From: Mannheimia granulomatis
GTDB lineage: Bacteria; Pseudomonadota; Gammaproteobacteria; Enterobacterales; Pasteurellaceae
Assembly: GCF_013377255.1 (NCBI RefSeq)
Contig: NZ_CP016614.1
Location: 1,000,501 to 1,064,500 of the forward strand
Direction: 5' to 3'
DNA: 64,000 nt
Made by a program: the position numbers and the translations under genes. A model generated the notes under the pieces. That model searched no databases and was not told where the DNA came from. It saw only the letters and a list, made by a program, of their open reading frames with translations. Within the stretch, counting starts at the first letter, position 1, and the number at the start of each line of letters is the position of its first letter. Below, piece after piece: positions 9,124 to 15,976 of this stretch.

Positions 9124-9561
9124 TTATAGGCTAAATAGCACGACTGTCGCTAAAAAGCCCGAGCTAATTGCAATCCCATAGGGGAGCCCTTTTTCTCGAA
9201 TAGAACGAAAAAAGAACAAGCTACCGATAATAATGAGTATCAGCCCTGATAATGCAGTTAGAAAAAGAAAATATGGGGCATATTCTGTGGGGACAGCCAA
9301 CATCAAGACAGAAAGTAATTTCACATCGCCGGCACCAATTACTTTACATAAAAAAAGCAGAAAACCGATGATTAAGCAAAGTAACGCCGGTAAGAAGTAG
9401 AACGTACTATGTGTAAGCCAACTGAATGGGATAATTACACATACCAGTGCTACGATGATTCGATTACTAATAATACGTTGTTGGAGATCTGTCCAAGAAA
9501 GCCTTATTAACAATAAAATAATGGCGGCAAGTAAAATAGAACGGAAGTGAAATAACAACAT
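9124..9561 (-). CDS. tadV: TadV, prepilin peptidase for Flp and TadE/F
   Basis: A 145-residue polytopic aspartic peptidase of the type IV prepilin peptidase superfamily. Both catalytic aspartates are present: Asp25 in SWTDLQQR and Asp79 in GAGDVKLLS. About five hydrophobic helices are visible. It lacks the N-terminal methyltransferase part of PilD-like enzymes, as expected for TadV. It would cleave Flp1, Flp2, TadE and TadF after the glycine of their leader. It is intact, with no frameshift. Confidence 0.95.
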   Translation of the reverse strand: MLLFHFRSILLAAIILLLIRLSWTDLQQRIISNRIIVALVCVIIPFSWLTHSTFYFLPALLCLIIGFLLFLCKVIGAGDVKLLSVLMLAVPTEYAPYFLFLTALSGLILIIIGSLFFFRSIREKGLPYGIAISSGFLATVVLFSL

Positions 9562-9615
9562 AAAAGTAATTCACCTTAATTATTATTTGTACATATCTGC
9601 AACTGATTAAAAGGA

Positions 9616-9813
9616 TCACGAAACGGTCAAAAGTGCGCTTTTAACTAAGTTTGCAAATTGCTCAAATTTTATTAAGGTTTCTTTGCTGAAGCTGTTATCA
9701 CCGTATAACACAAATACAACAAATACTGCCACTGCACAACCAATTAAGCCATATTCAATTGAGGTAATCCCTTTTTGTTGCTGACAAAATCGAATAAAGT
9801 CTTTAATGTTCAT
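9616..9813 (-). CDS. flp2: Flp2, minor Flp-type prepilin
   Basis: A 65-residue Flp-family prepilin. The leader is cut after Gly15 (QQQKG then ITSIEYGLIG), leaving a mature pilin of about 50 residues with the hallmark Glu-Tyr at mature positions 5-6 and a hydrophobic helix. It differs from Flp1 in its C-terminal half and is shorter overall. In A. actinomycetemcomitans Flp2 is dispensable and poorly expressed. The gene follows flp1 across a 54-nt spacer holding a strong hairpin. Confidence 0.93.
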   Translation of the reverse strand: MNIKDFIRFCQQQKGITSIEYGLIGCAVAVFVVFVLYGDNSFSKETLIKFEQFANLVKSALLTVS

Positions 9814-9825
9814 AATGGACTAAAG

Positions 9826-9856
9826 ATATCCTTATGTCTAAAAGACATAAGGATAT
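9826..9856 (-). terminator. Perfect hairpin between flp1 and flp2 (partial terminator or processing site)
   Basis: A perfect 14-bp inverted repeat (arms 9826-9839 and 9843-9856, 3-nt loop) fills the flp1-flp2 spacer. On the transcribed strand it is followed by CTTTAG rather than a long U tract, so it is better read as an attenuating or RNA-stabilising hairpin than a full terminator. It would give more flp1 than downstream mRNA, matching the need for large amounts of major pilin. Confidence 0.75.
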
Positions 9857-9867
9857 TTGTATGCTTA

Positions 9868-10101
9868 CTATTTCTTGATAGTAGTAGCTGCGCCTTCGAT
9901 AGCTTTTGTCAAGTCACCAAATTTAGCTTGTAATTTTTGAATAAAGCCATCTTTGCTATAGAACACAGCAACAATTAATACAGCTACCGCTACAGCAATT
10001 AAGCCGTATTCAATAGCAGTCACACCTTTTTGGTTTTCTTTAAATGAACGAAAACCTTCAGTTACAGCAATGTAAGCTTTTGTTGTTAGAGTTGATAACA
10101 T
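9868..10101 (-). CDS. flp1: Flp1, major Flp pilin precursor
   Basis: A 77-residue prepilin, first gene of the tad operon. The leader is cut after Gly26 (KENQKG then VTAIEYGLIA), giving a mature pilin of about 51 residues with Glu-Tyr at mature positions 5-6 and a hydrophobic helix (about 33-48). A strong ribosome site, AAAAGGAG, lies about 10 nt before the ATG. It polymerises into the Flp fibre used for adherence and biofilm formation in relatives. The flp1-specific hairpin just downstream would favour high expression. Confidence 0.96.
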   Translation of the reverse strand: MLSTLTTKAYIAVTEGFRSFKENQKGVTAIEYGLIAVAVAVLIVAVFYSKDGFIQKLQAKFGDLTKAIEGAATTIKK

Positions 10102-10642
10102 GATTTGAGTCTCCTTTTATTTTAAAATAAAGTATATATAATAGTTTAGAAATTTTATTAATTTCCATTTGGTAATGATACGCAATAACATCTACTGCGT
10201 AATGGAGTGTATTTTAGATCTTTATGAAAGTTATGTAAATGCTACAAATTTAAGATTCAAACAAACCAATGTTATATTTTTGTAATTTATTATTTTATTG
10301 TTAATATTTTGTTAATTTCTTAATGGTAAAAAATGTGAATAGTAAATTTATTTGGAAACTTGAATTAATCTAGATTTGTAATCAATTTTGAAGTATGAAA
10401 AAATTGTTAATGTTAAGTGCTTTTTGGTTGATTTTTATACGTTTTTGAGAAGTGGTCGGATTTCAATAAAAAATTTATGGCAATAGTGCGTACTTTGGCT
10501 TGGTTGAATGAATTTTGAGCAAAGATCGGTTTGCCATATTTTTTCTTTATAGTAATGTGTAAGAAATGAGGCAAAATTATGCATAGCACATAATAATATG
10601 CTACATTTATGGCAATAAATAAGCTAAAAATATAAGGAATTT
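10102..10642. promoter_or_regulatory. Intergenic control region between flp1 and rhlB
   Basis: A 541-nt very AT-rich gap between divergent genes with no credible ORF. It must hold the flp1 promoter (minus) and the rhlB promoter (plus). Upstream of flp1 there is an AT-rich minus-10-like stretch at 10133-10143 and an inverted repeat TACGC/GCGTA (10179-10183 and 10197-10201) that could be an operator. Around 10452-10475 a degraded uptake-signal-like sequence (GTGGTCGGATTTC) is seen. No strong consensus promoter was found by eye. Confidence 0.5.
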
Positions 10643-11875
10643 ATGATGTCGAATCATCTTACAGAACACCGCTTTATTGATTTCCCTATTCACACGAATG
10701 TATTAAATGCCTTAGATAGCAAAGGTTTTGAATTTTGTACACCGATTCAAGCAAAAACGTTTCCGATTACGCTTTCCGGTAATGATATTGCAGGGCAAGC
10801 TCAAACAGGCACGGGAAAAACGTTAGCCTTTTTAGTCGCAACTTTCCATTATTTGTTAAGTAATGAAATTAAAGCAGCTAAAAATCAGCCTAGAGCATTA
10901 ATTTTAGCTCCTACCCGAGAATTAGCCGTGCAAATTGCAGCAGATGCACAGCTTTTCCTACAACATTCTGATCTGAAATTGGCCCTTGCTTATGGTGGTG
11001 ATGGTTATGATAAACAGCTACAAGAAATTGAAAAAGGTGTAGATATTTTAGTCGGTACAACAGGGCGTGTGATTGATTATGTTAAACAAGGCATTATTAA
11101 TTTAGATAAAATCCAAGTAATTGTGCTAGATGAGGCGGATCGAATGTTTGATCTGGGCTTTATTAAAGATATCCGTTACCTTATGCGTAAATCGCCGCCA
11201 CCGCAGAAACGCTTAACACTATTATTTTCAGCAACGCTTTCCCCAAGAGTGAGAGAGCTTGCCTATGAAGATATGAATAACGCCGAATATATTGAAATTG
11301 AGCCGCTACAACGCACGGGGCATCGTATTAAAGAAGAGCTATTTTATCCCTCTAATGAAGATAAAATGGCCCTATTATTAACGTTACTTGAAGAAGAGTG
11401 GCCGGAGCGTTGCATGGTTTTTGCTAATACCAAGCATAAATGCGAAGAAATTTGGCAATATTTATCTGCAGATGGCCATCGTGTAGGTATGTTGACCGGA
11501 GATATTCCACAGAAAAAGCGTCTGTCCTTACTTGATAATTTTACTAAAGGCAATTTAGATATTTTAGTTGTAACAGATGTTGCCGCCCGAGGTTTACATA
11601 TTCCGGATGTCACACATGTGTTTAATTATGACTTACCTGATGATAAAGAAGATTACGTTCACCGCATTGGTAGAACTGGTCGAGCAGGGGAGAGCGGGCA
11701 TTCTATCAGCTTCGCTTGCGAGCGTTACGCGGTTAATTTGCCGGCGATAGAGGAGTATATCGGGCACCAAATTCCCGTTAGTCAATATGATAAAAGCTCG
11801 TTACTACCTTTGCCGAAAGTAAATCGTTCAAGAAATAAACATGCTTTTGTACAGAAACGAAATGGGCGTAACTAG
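10643..11875 (+). CDS. rhlB: RhlB, DEAD-box ATP-dependent RNA helicase
   Basis: A 410-residue DEAD-box helicase closely resembling E. coli RhlB along its length. Motifs in order are the Q-motif region FCTPIQAKTFP, motif I AQTGTGKT (about 50-57), Ia APTRELAVQ, II LDEADRMFDLGF, III FSATLS, and the C-terminal VAARGLHIP and HRIGRTGRAG. RhlB unwinds structured RNA and in E. coli works with RNase E in the degradosome. The start has AAGGAA upstream; an alternative ATG follows immediately. The C-terminal tail is shorter and less basic than in E. coli. Confidence 0.96.
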   Translation: MMSNHLTEHRFIDFPIHTNVLNALDSKGFEFCTPIQAKTFPITLSGNDIAGQAQTGTGKTLAFLVATFHYLLSNEIKAAKNQPRALILAPTRELAVQIAADAQLFLQHSDLKLALAYGGDGYDKQLQEIEKGVDILVGTTGRVIDYVKQGIINLDKIQVIVLDEADRMFDLGFIKDIRYLMRKSPPPQKRLTLLFSATLSPRVRELAYEDMNNAEYIEIEPLQRTGHRIKEELFYPSNEDKMALLLTLLEEEWPERCMVFANTKHKCEEIWQYLSADGHRVGMLTGDIPQKKRLSLLDNFTKGNLDILVVTDVAARGLHIPDVTHVFNYDLPDDKEDYVHRIGRTGRAGESGHSISFACERYAVNLPAIEEYIGHQIPVSQYDKSSLLPLPKVNRSRNKHAFVQKRNGRN

Positions 11876-11929
11876 AACAAAATGATTAATAGCAATTATG
11901 TTTTAACAACTCAAATTGAAGGGAGAAAT

Positions 11930-12349
11930 ATGAACTTACCTAAGTTCGCGGCAATCGTGTGTAGCATTCTGGTGATTGCAGGGTGTAGCACATTAGATAA
12001 ATGGGAGGAGGATATGGGGTTATTCTCAGAGTCGGCGAATCAACATGCCTCTATTGATAAATCAACAATCAAAAGAGAACGTATAATTTCTAAACTAGCT
12101 ACCTTCCCAACATCAAGCAACCAGCCTGTTGTAAATCCTAAGGTAACAACCAAGAGAATTAATACAACAGCTTGTAAAGACAGTGATGATTGGTATTTAG
12201 ATGGTTATCGTGTAGGAAAATCTTTCCAGACTCAGAAACTACGGATGCTACAGCAGCGAAGTGAATATTGCGGTTATAATGTAAAGCAACTTCCTGCACA
12301 ATATCGTAGTAATTGGGATAGAGGATTCCTTATCGGAACAAAAAGTTAA
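11930..12349 (+). CDS. DUF2799-like lipoprotein, function unknown
   Basis: A 139-residue lipoprotein: signal peptide MNLPKFAAIVCSILVIAG followed by a lipobox ending at the cysteine of GCSTLDKW. The C-terminal half (DDWYLDGYRVGKSF, then RSNWDRGFLIG) resembles the DUF2799 family of small enterobacterial lipoproteins. I chose the ATG at 11930 because GGGAGA precedes it and a signal peptide starts there; a longer frame from 11882 lacks both. It lies 54 nt after rhlB and 20 nt before yjgR. Function unknown. Confidence 0.8.
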   Translation: MNLPKFAAIVCSILVIAGCSTLDKWEEDMGLFSESANQHASIDKSTIKRERIISKLATFPTSSNQPVVNPKVTTKRINTTACKDSDDWYLDGYRVGKSFQTQKLRMLQQRSEYCGYNVKQLPAQYRSNWDRGFLIGTKS

Positions 12350-12369
12350 TTCAAAGAAGAGAATTTGAT

Positions 12370-13860
12370 ATGAGTTTATATAACATTGCTCAAACCGAAT
12401 CAGGGGAAGTGATTTCTCTGAATTCAAAAATGGCGAATCGTCACGGTTTAGTGGCAGGGGCGACTGGTACCGGTAAAACCGTAACTTTACGCAAATTGGC
12501 AGAAGCCTTTAGTGATGATGGCGTGCCGGTGTTCTTAGTTGATGTAAAAGGTGACTTGTCAGGCCTTGTACAAGCGGGCAATTTTTCCGGAAAAATTGCA
12601 GAACGCATTGAAATGTTTAATTTAGGTGGCGAGGCGTATTTAAACGGTTATCCTGTGTCATTTTGGGATGTGTTTGGTGAGTCTGGCATTCCGCTTCGCA
12701 CCACGATTTCAGAAATGGGGCCAATGTTGCTTGCTCGTTTATTAAATTTAAACGATACACAAGAGGGCTTATTAAATCTTGTTTTCCGTGTGGCGGATGA
12801 CAGAGGTTTACTGCTCATTGATTTAAAAGATTTACGTGCGTTATTAAAATTCGTTGCCGATAATGCAAAAGAATTTCAAGTGGAATATGGGAATGTTTCC
12901 GCTGCGAGTGTGGGAGCGATTCAGCGCGCGTTGTTAGCACTTGAAAATGAAGGAGCAGCGAATTTATTCGGTGAGCCTGCATTAGATTTACATAATTGGC
13001 TCCAAACCCGTGACGGTCGCGGTGTAATCAATATTTTAAATTCGGAAAAATTAATCAACTCACCAAGAATGTATGGAGCGTTCTTACTTTGGTTTATGGC
13101 AGAATTATTTGAAAACTTACCTGAAGTAGGCGATCCGGAAAAACCGAAGTTTGTGCTTTTTTTTGACGAGGCTCACTTATTATTTGATGGCGCCCCGAAA
13201 GTATTGGTGGACAAAATCGAACAGGTGGTACGTTTAATTCGTTCTAAAGGTATAGGTGTTTATTTTGTAACACAAAATCCGTTAGACTTGCCGGATTCGG
13301 TGTTAGGTCAGCTAGGTAATCGTATTCAACACGCATTACGAGCTTTCACTCCGCGTGATCAAAAAGCGGTGAAATCAGCAGCGGAAACCTTCCGTGCCAA
13401 TAAAGATGTGGATGTGGTAGAAGCCATTACTCAATTAGGTGTTGGGCAAGCCTTAGTTTCTGTATTAGATGAAAAAGGGATGCCAACGCCGGTTGAGATT
13501 GCTTATATTTATCCACCGAAAAGCCAGCTTACACCGCTTGCAACCGGTGAGCGATCTGCGTTAGTGAAACAAGATGATTTATACCATCACTATAGTCAAT
13601 TTGTAGATAATGAATCTGCTTTTGAACGCCTTAATGCCAAAGCAGAACAAGTTAAGGCTGAGCAAGCGGCGGCAGCAGAAGCGAACAATGATTTCTTCGG
13701 TGGTATTATTTCTTCGATTTTTGGCTCAAAAAAGAAAAAAGATCAATCTGTTACCGAACAGGTCGTGAGCCAAGTGGCACATTCTGTGGGTAGAAATTTA
13801 CGCAACCAAGTGACCAAGCAAATTATGCGTGGAATTTTAGGCGCGATCACTAAAAAATAG
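12370..13860 (+). CDS. yjgR: YjgR-like HerA-type ATPase (DUF853)
   Basis: A 496-residue P-loop ATPase of the DUF853/YjgR family, related to HerA/FtsK helicases. Visible are Walker A GATGTGKT (about residues 30-37), FLVDVKGDLSGL and the Walker B region VLFFDEAHLLF (about 258-268), followed by GVYFVTQNPLDLPDSVL. The C-terminus is lysine- and alanine-rich. Cellular role unknown; the family is thought to translocate or remodel DNA. A near-match to the uptake signal, ACAAGCGGGC, is at 12570-12579 inside the gene. Confidence 0.9.
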   Translation: MSLYNIAQTESGEVISLNSKMANRHGLVAGATGTGKTVTLRKLAEAFSDDGVPVFLVDVKGDLSGLVQAGNFSGKIAERIEMFNLGGEAYLNGYPVSFWDVFGESGIPLRTTISEMGPMLLARLLNLNDTQEGLLNLVFRVADDRGLLLIDLKDLRALLKFVADNAKEFQVEYGNVSAASVGAIQRALLALENEGAANLFGEPALDLHNWLQTRDGRGVINILNSEKLINSPRMYGAFLLWFMAELFENLPEVGDPEKPKFVLFFDEAHLLFDGAPKVLVDKIEQVVRLIRSKGIGVYFVTQNPLDLPDSVLGQLGNRIQHALRAFTPRDQKAVKSAAETFRANKDVDVVEAITQLGVGQALVSVLDEKGMPTPVEIAYIYPPKSQLTPLATGERSALVKQDDLYHHYSQFVDNESAFERLNAKAEQVKAEQAAAAEANNDFFGGIISSIFGSKKKKDQSVTEQVVSQVAHSVGRNLRNQVTKQIMRGILGAITKK

Positions 13861-13874
13861 GCTTAATTATCCTT

Positions 13875-13998
13875 ACAAGCGGTCGGATTTTACTCTCAAA
13901 ATTGTGTGCAATTTTGTTCGCTCCTATGGAGCCGTTGGCAAAGCCAACGTTCAAAACGCTGTGCGTTTTGTGGCAAATTTTTGCAAAACCGACCGTTT
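13875..13998. repeat. USS-flanked array of five tandem hairpins
   Basis: A complete uptake signal ACAAGCGGTC (13875-13884) opens the element, and a related inverted stretch AAAACCGACCG (13986-13996) with a T-rich tail closes it. Between them lie perfect small hairpins: CAAAATTG/CAATTTTG (13897-13904, 13909-13916), GCTCC/GGAGC (13920-13924, 13928-13932), CGTTGGC/GCCAACG (13933-13939, 13943-13949), CAAAACGC/GCGTTTTG (13952-13959, 13963-13970) and GCAAA/TTTGC (13973-13977, 13980-13984). It may terminate yjgR, or be a copy of a dispersed palindromic repeat. Confidence 0.75.
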
Positions 13999-14206
13999 TT
14001 CTTTTTGTTATCTTTTGCATTTTGAGTGCGAAAAAGAGTGGTAATGCTGTCTGTTTTTTGGCATAATATGCACCGTTTTTTGTCTGTTTCGGGCAGAAAG
14101 CGTAAACATTTATTTTTTAACACTAAAACACACACATATCACAAGCTAGAAATTGGGGTGTCTATTTTATAGATCGATTTTCTAGGATATGTGGAGGCTA
14201 AACCCC

Positions 14207-14232
14207 GTTTTGCCGTTCATAAGTGGCAAAAC
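14207..14232 (+). promoter_or_regulatory. rpsB leader hairpin, probable S2 autoregulatory site
   Basis: A perfect 8-bp stem GTTTTGCC/GGCAAAAC (14207-14214, 14225-14232) with a 10-nt loop sits 24 nt before the rpsB start; GGAGGCTAAACCCC precedes it. In E. coli and other gammaproteobacteria the rpsB 5' UTR has a conserved structure through which S2 represses its own operon. The match to that element is by position and appearance only. Confidence 0.6.
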
Positions 14233-14256
14233 AAACAACTTTGAAGGAAAATTCTT

Positions 14257-14973
14257 ATGGCACAAGTTTCTATGCGCGATATGCTTAATGCGGGCGTTCA
14301 CTATGGTCACCAAACTCGTTACTGGAACCCAAAAATGAAACCATTCATTTTCGGTGCACGTAACGGTGTTCATGTAATCAACTTAGAAAAAACATTACCA
14401 TTATTTAACGAAGCATTAGCGGAATTAACACGTATTGCAAGCAATAACGGTAAAGTATTATTCGTTGGTACAAAACGTGCGGCAAGTGAAGCAGTTAAAG
14501 CAGCAGCAGTAGATAGCCAACAATTCTACGTTAACCACCGTTGGTTAGGTGGTATGTTGACAAACTGGAAAACCGTTCGTCAATCAATCAAACGTTTAAA
14601 AGATTTAGAAACTCAAACTCAAGACGGTACTTTTGACAAAATCACTAAAAAAGAAGCGTTAATGCGTACTCGTGAGTTAGAGAAATTAGAGTTAAGCTTA
14701 GGCGGTATCAAAGATATGAACGGCTTACCGGATGCAGTATTTGTAATCGGTGCTGATCACGAGCATATCGCAATCAAAGAAGCAAACAACTTAGGTATTC
14801 CGGTATTTGCGATTGTTGATACTAACTCAACTCCAGATGGCGTTAATTACATCATCCCTGGTAATGATGACGCAACACGTGCAATCCAACTTTACTTAGA
14901 TTCAGCGGTTGCTGCAATCAAAGAAGGTCGTGGTCAAGAAGTTGAAGTTGCCGCAGAAGCAGCAGCTGAATAA
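14257..14973 (+). CDS. rpsB: 30S ribosomal protein S2
   Basis: A 238-residue S2 protein. The start MAQVSMRDMLNAGVHYGHQT and the internal RYWNPKMKPFIFGARNGVH, NHRWLGGMLTNWKT and GIPVFAIVDTN are family signatures. It is slightly shorter than E. coli S2 at the C-terminus, which here ends in an acidic, alanine-rich tail. The gene uses the restricted codon set of highly expressed Pasteurellaceae genes. It is followed by tsf, the usual pair, with two hairpins in the 99-nt spacer. Confidence 0.98.
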   Translation: MAQVSMRDMLNAGVHYGHQTRYWNPKMKPFIFGARNGVHVINLEKTLPLFNEALAELTRIASNNGKVLFVGTKRAASEAVKAAAVDSQQFYVNHRWLGGMLTNWKTVRQSIKRLKDLETQTQDGTFDKITKKEALMRTRELEKLELSLGGIKDMNGLPDAVFVIGADHEHIAIKEANNLGIPVFAIVDTNSTPDGVNYIIPGNDDATRAIQLYLDSAVAAIKEGRGQEVEVAAEAAAE

Positions 14974-14980
14974 TTCAGTT

Positions 14981-15006
14981 TGTAAGGGCAGGTTTTAACC
15001 TGCCCT
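14981..15006. repeat. Palindromic element in the rpsB-tsf spacer (copy 1)
   Basis: A perfect 10-bp inverted repeat (AGGGCAGGTT 14985-14994; AACCTGCCCT 14997-15006). No U tract follows, so it is not a standard terminator; it may attenuate or process the rpsB-tsf mRNA. The 24 nt from 14981 match a stretch between aroC and mepA (61556-61579) with three differences. Confidence 0.7.
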
Positions 15007-15022
15007 AAACGATAAAATCTCT

Positions 15023-15042
15023 AGACAGGTGAATGCCTGTCT
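15023..15042 (+). promoter_or_regulatory. Second hairpin ahead of tsf
   Basis: Inverted repeat AGACAGG/CCTGTCT (15023-15029, 15036-15042), loop 6 nt, followed by TTCCC. It lies 30 nt before the tsf start. It could modulate tsf translation or mRNA processing; it is not a convincing terminator. Confidence 0.5.
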
Positions 15043-15072
15043 TTCCCGTATCAAATCAAGAGGAATTAAAAA

Positions 15073-15924
15073 ATGGCTGAGATCACAGCATCATTAGTTA
15101 AAGAACTTCGTGAACGTACCGGCGCAGGTATGATGGAATGTAAAAAAGCATTACAAGAAGCAAACGGTGACATCGAGTTAGCGATCGATAACATGCGTAA
15201 ATCTGGTCAAGCGAAAGCAGCTAAAAAAGCAGGTAACATCGCAGCTGAAGGTGTAATTTTAGCTCGCGTAGCGAAAGGTTTCGGTGTATTAGTTGAAATG
15301 AACTGCCAAACTGACTTCGTAGCAAAAGATGCAGGTTTCTTAGGTTTAGCAAACGAAGTTGCAGACTATGCAGCAGCAAACAAAGACATCTCTATTGAAG
15401 CATTAGCAGCTCAATTTGAAGAAAAACGTGTTGCATTAGTTGCTAAAATCGGTGAGAACATGAACATTCGTCGTGTTAAGTTCTTAGAAGGTAATGTGAT
15501 TGCACAATACTTACACGGTGCGAAAATCGGTGTATTAGTAGCTGGTGAAGGTTCTGAAGAAGAATTACGCAAAGTAGCAATGCACGTTGCTGCAAGCAAA
15601 CCTGAATTCGTAAACCCAGAAGATGTTTCTGCAGATGTTGTTGCAAAAGAGCGTGAAATCCAAATCGAAATCGCGATGAACTCAGGTAAACCAAAAGAAA
15701 TCGCTGAGAAAATGGTTGAAGGTCGTATGGCTAAATTCACCGGTGAAGTTTCATTAACCGGTCAACCATTCGTAATGGATCCATCACAAACTGTGGGCCA
15801 ATACTTAAAATCAGTAGGTACTTCAGTATCTAACTTCATCCGTTTAGAAGTGGGTGAAGGTATCGAAAAAGTTGAAGAAGATTTCGCAGCAGAAGTTGCT
15901 AAAATCACCGGCGGTAACGCTTAA
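15073..15924 (+). CDS. tsf: Translation elongation factor Ts
   Basis: A 283-residue EF-Ts, the guanine nucleotide exchange factor for EF-Tu. The N-terminal UBA-like domain starts with ITASLVKELRERTGAGMMEC (residues 4-23), and the core contains the family signature VEMNCQTDFVAKD (about 75-87). Length equals E. coli EF-Ts. AAGAGGAA precedes the start. Codon use is strongly biased, as in rpsB. A bidirectional terminator follows. Confidence 0.98.
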   Translation: MAEITASLVKELRERTGAGMMECKKALQEANGDIELAIDNMRKSGQAKAAKKAGNIAAEGVILARVAKGFGVLVEMNCQTDFVAKDAGFLGLANEVADYAAANKDISIEALAAQFEEKRVALVAKIGENMNIRRVKFLEGNVIAQYLHGAKIGVLVAGEGSEEELRKVAMHVAASKPEFVNPEDVSADVVAKEREIQIEIAMNSGKPKEIAEKMVEGRMAKFTGEVSLTGQPFVMDPSQTVGQYLKSVGTSVSNFIRLEVGEGIEKVEEDFAAEVAKITGGNA

Positions 15925-15944
15925 TTCAAACTTTGAGTTGATGG

Positions 15945-15970
15945 AAAAAGCAGGCTTTTGCCTGCTTTTT
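15945..15970. terminator. Bidirectional terminator after tsf
   Basis: AAAAAGCAGGC (15945-15955), TTTT loop, GCCTGCTTTTT (15960-15970): an 11-bp hairpin with A and T tracts on either side. It serves tsf on the plus strand and the convergent phosphoethanolamine-transferase-like gene on the minus strand. Confidence 0.9.
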
Positions 15971-15976
15971 TACGTT

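Larger units (their letters stand above)
13861..14256. promoter_or_regulatory. Intergenic region: hairpin array, then rpsB promoter and leader
   Basis: A 396-nt gap between yjgR and rpsB. The first third is an array of short hairpins (listed separately). The rest should hold the rpsB promoter; GGCATAAT near 14059-14066 is a plausible minus 10. From about 14170 the sequence looks like an rpsB mRNA leader. ORFs on the minus strand here are low-complexity shadows. Confidence 0.6.

Noticed and set aside
9628..9646. Haemophilus-type uptake signal (AAGTGCGGT) at the end of flp2
   Set aside because: The sequence reads AAGTGCGCT, one mismatch from the core, and no other Haemophilus-type signals stood out; treated as chance.
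13896..14135. Minus-strand ORF of 79 codons in the yjgR-rpsB gap
   Set aside because: It covers the hairpin array and a T-rich tract, has no ribosome site and encodes low-complexity Cys/Arg/Lys/Gln-rich sequence; a shadow of structured non-coding DNA.
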